From positions 1 through 15,595 of the forward strand of contig JBIKVN010000047.1 in the NCBI GenBank assembly GCA_044356865.1: a stretch of 15,595 nt of DNA. The letters are read 5' to 3'. The number at the start of each line of letters is the position of its first letter. Within the stretch, counting starts at the first letter, position 1. Below are positions 14,400-15,595 of this stretch, piece after piece. Source of the DNA: JBEIUL01 sp044356865. Its GTDB lineage: Bacteria; Planctomycetota; Phycisphaerae; Phycisphaerales; SM1A02. A model generated the notes under the pieces. The model was not told the DNA's origin, searched no databases, and worked only from the letters and a program-made list of their open reading frames with translations. The translations under genes were made by a program, and so were the position numbers.

Positions 14400-15595
14400 C
14401 CTCCGGCTCCCCTTCGTCGAGGACCCTCGCCACGATCGAGCGGATCCGCGCCCCGCGGATCTCCCGCACCTCGAGCTCGAGGTTGGCGATCCGCACCCGG
14501 TCGCCCGGGACCGCCGGACGCCCCAGCCGCTCGAGGACCAGCCCGCCGAGCGTGCTCGCCGCCGACGGGACGCCCCCGCCGAACGCGGCGTTCCACTGCC
14601 GCAGGCTCATCTCGCCGGGAACCTGCCAGGTGCCCAGCCCGACCTGGCGGGGCGGCGCCATCGGCTCCTCGTCGGGCGCCACGATGTCGCCCACGATCTC
14701 CTCGACGCAATCCTCGATCGCGACGACGCCCGCGGTGCCCCCGTACTCGTCGACCACCACCGCATGGTCGGTGCCCGACTCGCGGAAGTCCTCGAGCAGC
14801 TGCTCGAGCGTCGCGATCTCGGGCACGAAACGCGCCGGGCGGATGCACTCCGAGACCGGCGTCGCCTCGCCGCGCGGGTCGAGCAGGTAGCGCTTGACCT
14901 GGAGCACCCCGACGATGTCGTCGATGCCCCGCGGGCCGCACACCGGCAGGCGGGTCAGCCGCGAACGGGCCGCGGTGCGGGCGATCTCCTCGCGGGCGGC
15001 GGCGGCCGGAAGCGAGACCATGTCGGTCCGGTGGGTCATGACGTCGCGGACGCGGAGTTCCCGCAGCGAGAAGACGCCGCGGAGGATCTGCTGCTCGTCG
15101 GCATCGATCACGCCGGCGGCGTTCGACTGCTCGAGCAGCGCGGCGAGTTCCGCGGTGCCGAGCCTCGGCGGGGCCTTGCGCGGGGCCGTCAGCCGGCTCA
15201 GTGGCGCGACGATCATGCGGTCGAGGGCCCCGCGCACCGGACCGATGGCGGCGTGCAGCACGGCGACCGGCGGCACGACCAGCATGCCGAGCGTGCGTCG
15301 CCGGGCGTTCCCGACCAGCTTGGGAAGGATCTCGCCGAAGACGATGAGCGCCAGCAGGCTCGTCACGGCGAAGACCGTGGCGCCGACGGTGCCGAGCCCG
15401 CCGATCGACACCACGGTGGCGCTCGACGCGAAGTACAGGCTGTTCACCGTCATGTTGGCGAGCAGGATCGTGATCAGCAGTTGCCGCTCGTCCTTCAGCA
15501 GCGACTCCACGCGGCGAGAGACGGCCGGCGAGGACTTCCGCAGCGCCATCCGGTCCTCGGCGGTGGCCCCGAACAGCACGGTCTCGGCGCTGGAA
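14392..15595 (-). CDS. CNNM/CBS/CorC membrane protein, hemolysin-C-like (5' end outside window)
   Basis: The frame stays open to the window edge; about 400 residues are visible and the first membrane helix is cut off. The visible start SSAETVLFG matches the SETALFS-type motif after the first helix of the CNNM domain. Membrane segments with LLITILLANMTVNSLYFA and FAVTSLLALIVFGEILPKL follow. Next comes the CBS pair (RDVMTHRTDMVSL, LTRLPVCG, IVGVLQVKRYL, DHAVVVDEYGGTAGVVAIED), then a CorC/HlyC C-terminal domain (VPGEMSLRQWNAAFGG, TLGGLVLERLGRPAVPGD, RIANLELEVREIRGARI). EYGGTAGVV and ED..EEIVGDI are hallmarks of this family, linked to divalent-cation transport or resistance. It is the first visible gene of a two-gene operon with the shorter paralogue. 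Confidence 0.93.
   Translation of the reverse strand, partial: SSAETVLFGATAEDRMALRKSSPAVSRRVESLLKDERQLLITILLANMTVNSLYFASSATVVSIGGLGTVGATVFAVTSLLALIVFGEILPKLVGNARRRTLGMLVVPPVAVLHAAIGPVRGALDRMIVAPLSRLTAPRKAPPRLGTAELAALLEQSNAAGVIDADEQQILRGVFSLRELRVRDVMTHRTDMVSLPAAAAREEIARTAARSRLTRLPVCGPRGIDDIVGVLQVKRYLLDPRGEATPVSECIRPARFVPEIATLEQLLEDFRESGTDHAVVVDEYGGTAGVVAIEDCVEEIVGDIVAPDEEPMAPPRQVGLGTWQVPGEMSLRQWNAAFGGGVPSAASTLGGLVLERLGRPAVPGDRVRIANLELEVREIRGARIRSIVARVLDEGEPEDG

Overview
The window is about 15.6 kb of very GC-rich chromosomal DNA, close to 70% GC by eye. It holds ordinary, densely packed bacterial genes and no mobile element, phage gene or CRISPR array. The gene mix suggests a Gram-negative-type bacterium, most likely a planctomycete of the Phycisphaerae kind. 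The pointers are two lipoproteins with lipoboxes, an MlaE-type lipid-transport permease, a serine-kinase/STAS pair, a bacterial ATP-dependent DNA ligase with its partner exonuclease, and several unrecognised membrane proteins. The assignment to a phylum is an inference from gene content, not something a marker gene proves.

Layout. Bases 1-585 (+) are the 3' end of a hydroxypyruvate-isomerase-like TIM-barrel gene. Converging on it, with only 3 bases between the stops, is a minus-strand operon: guaA (4779-3205), a ligase-associated exonuclease (3208-2165) and an ATP-dependent DNA ligase (2172-589). Each start overlaps the previous stop, so the repair pair is translationally coupled to GMP synthase. 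A 97-base divergent gap leads to a plus-strand operon: lipoprotein (4877-5314), RsbW-like kinase (5311-5784), STAS protein (5781-6122) and MlaE permease (6119-6964). All three junctions are 4-base ATGA overlaps.

Everything further right is on the minus strand. In transcription order it is: a CNNM/CBS/CorC membrane protein (partial, entering from the right edge) overlapping a second CNNM/CBS protein; tRNA-Ile(GAT); a lipoprotein with a TTG start; malate dehydrogenase with its own TATAAT box and a strong intrinsic terminator; a 97-residue protein with short beta-helix-like sequence; a 251-residue membrane/coiled-coil protein; dprA; a metallophosphoesterase; and a 257-residue membrane protein that converges on mlaE.

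Two things stand out. One is the kinase-STAS-permease operon, which suggests that a lipid ABC transporter is controlled by serine phosphorylation of its STAS subunit. The other is a strong excess of the palindrome CGATCG, including GCGATCGC, spread across the whole window. The coupling of guaA to a repair exonuclease-ligase pair is a third, smaller point.
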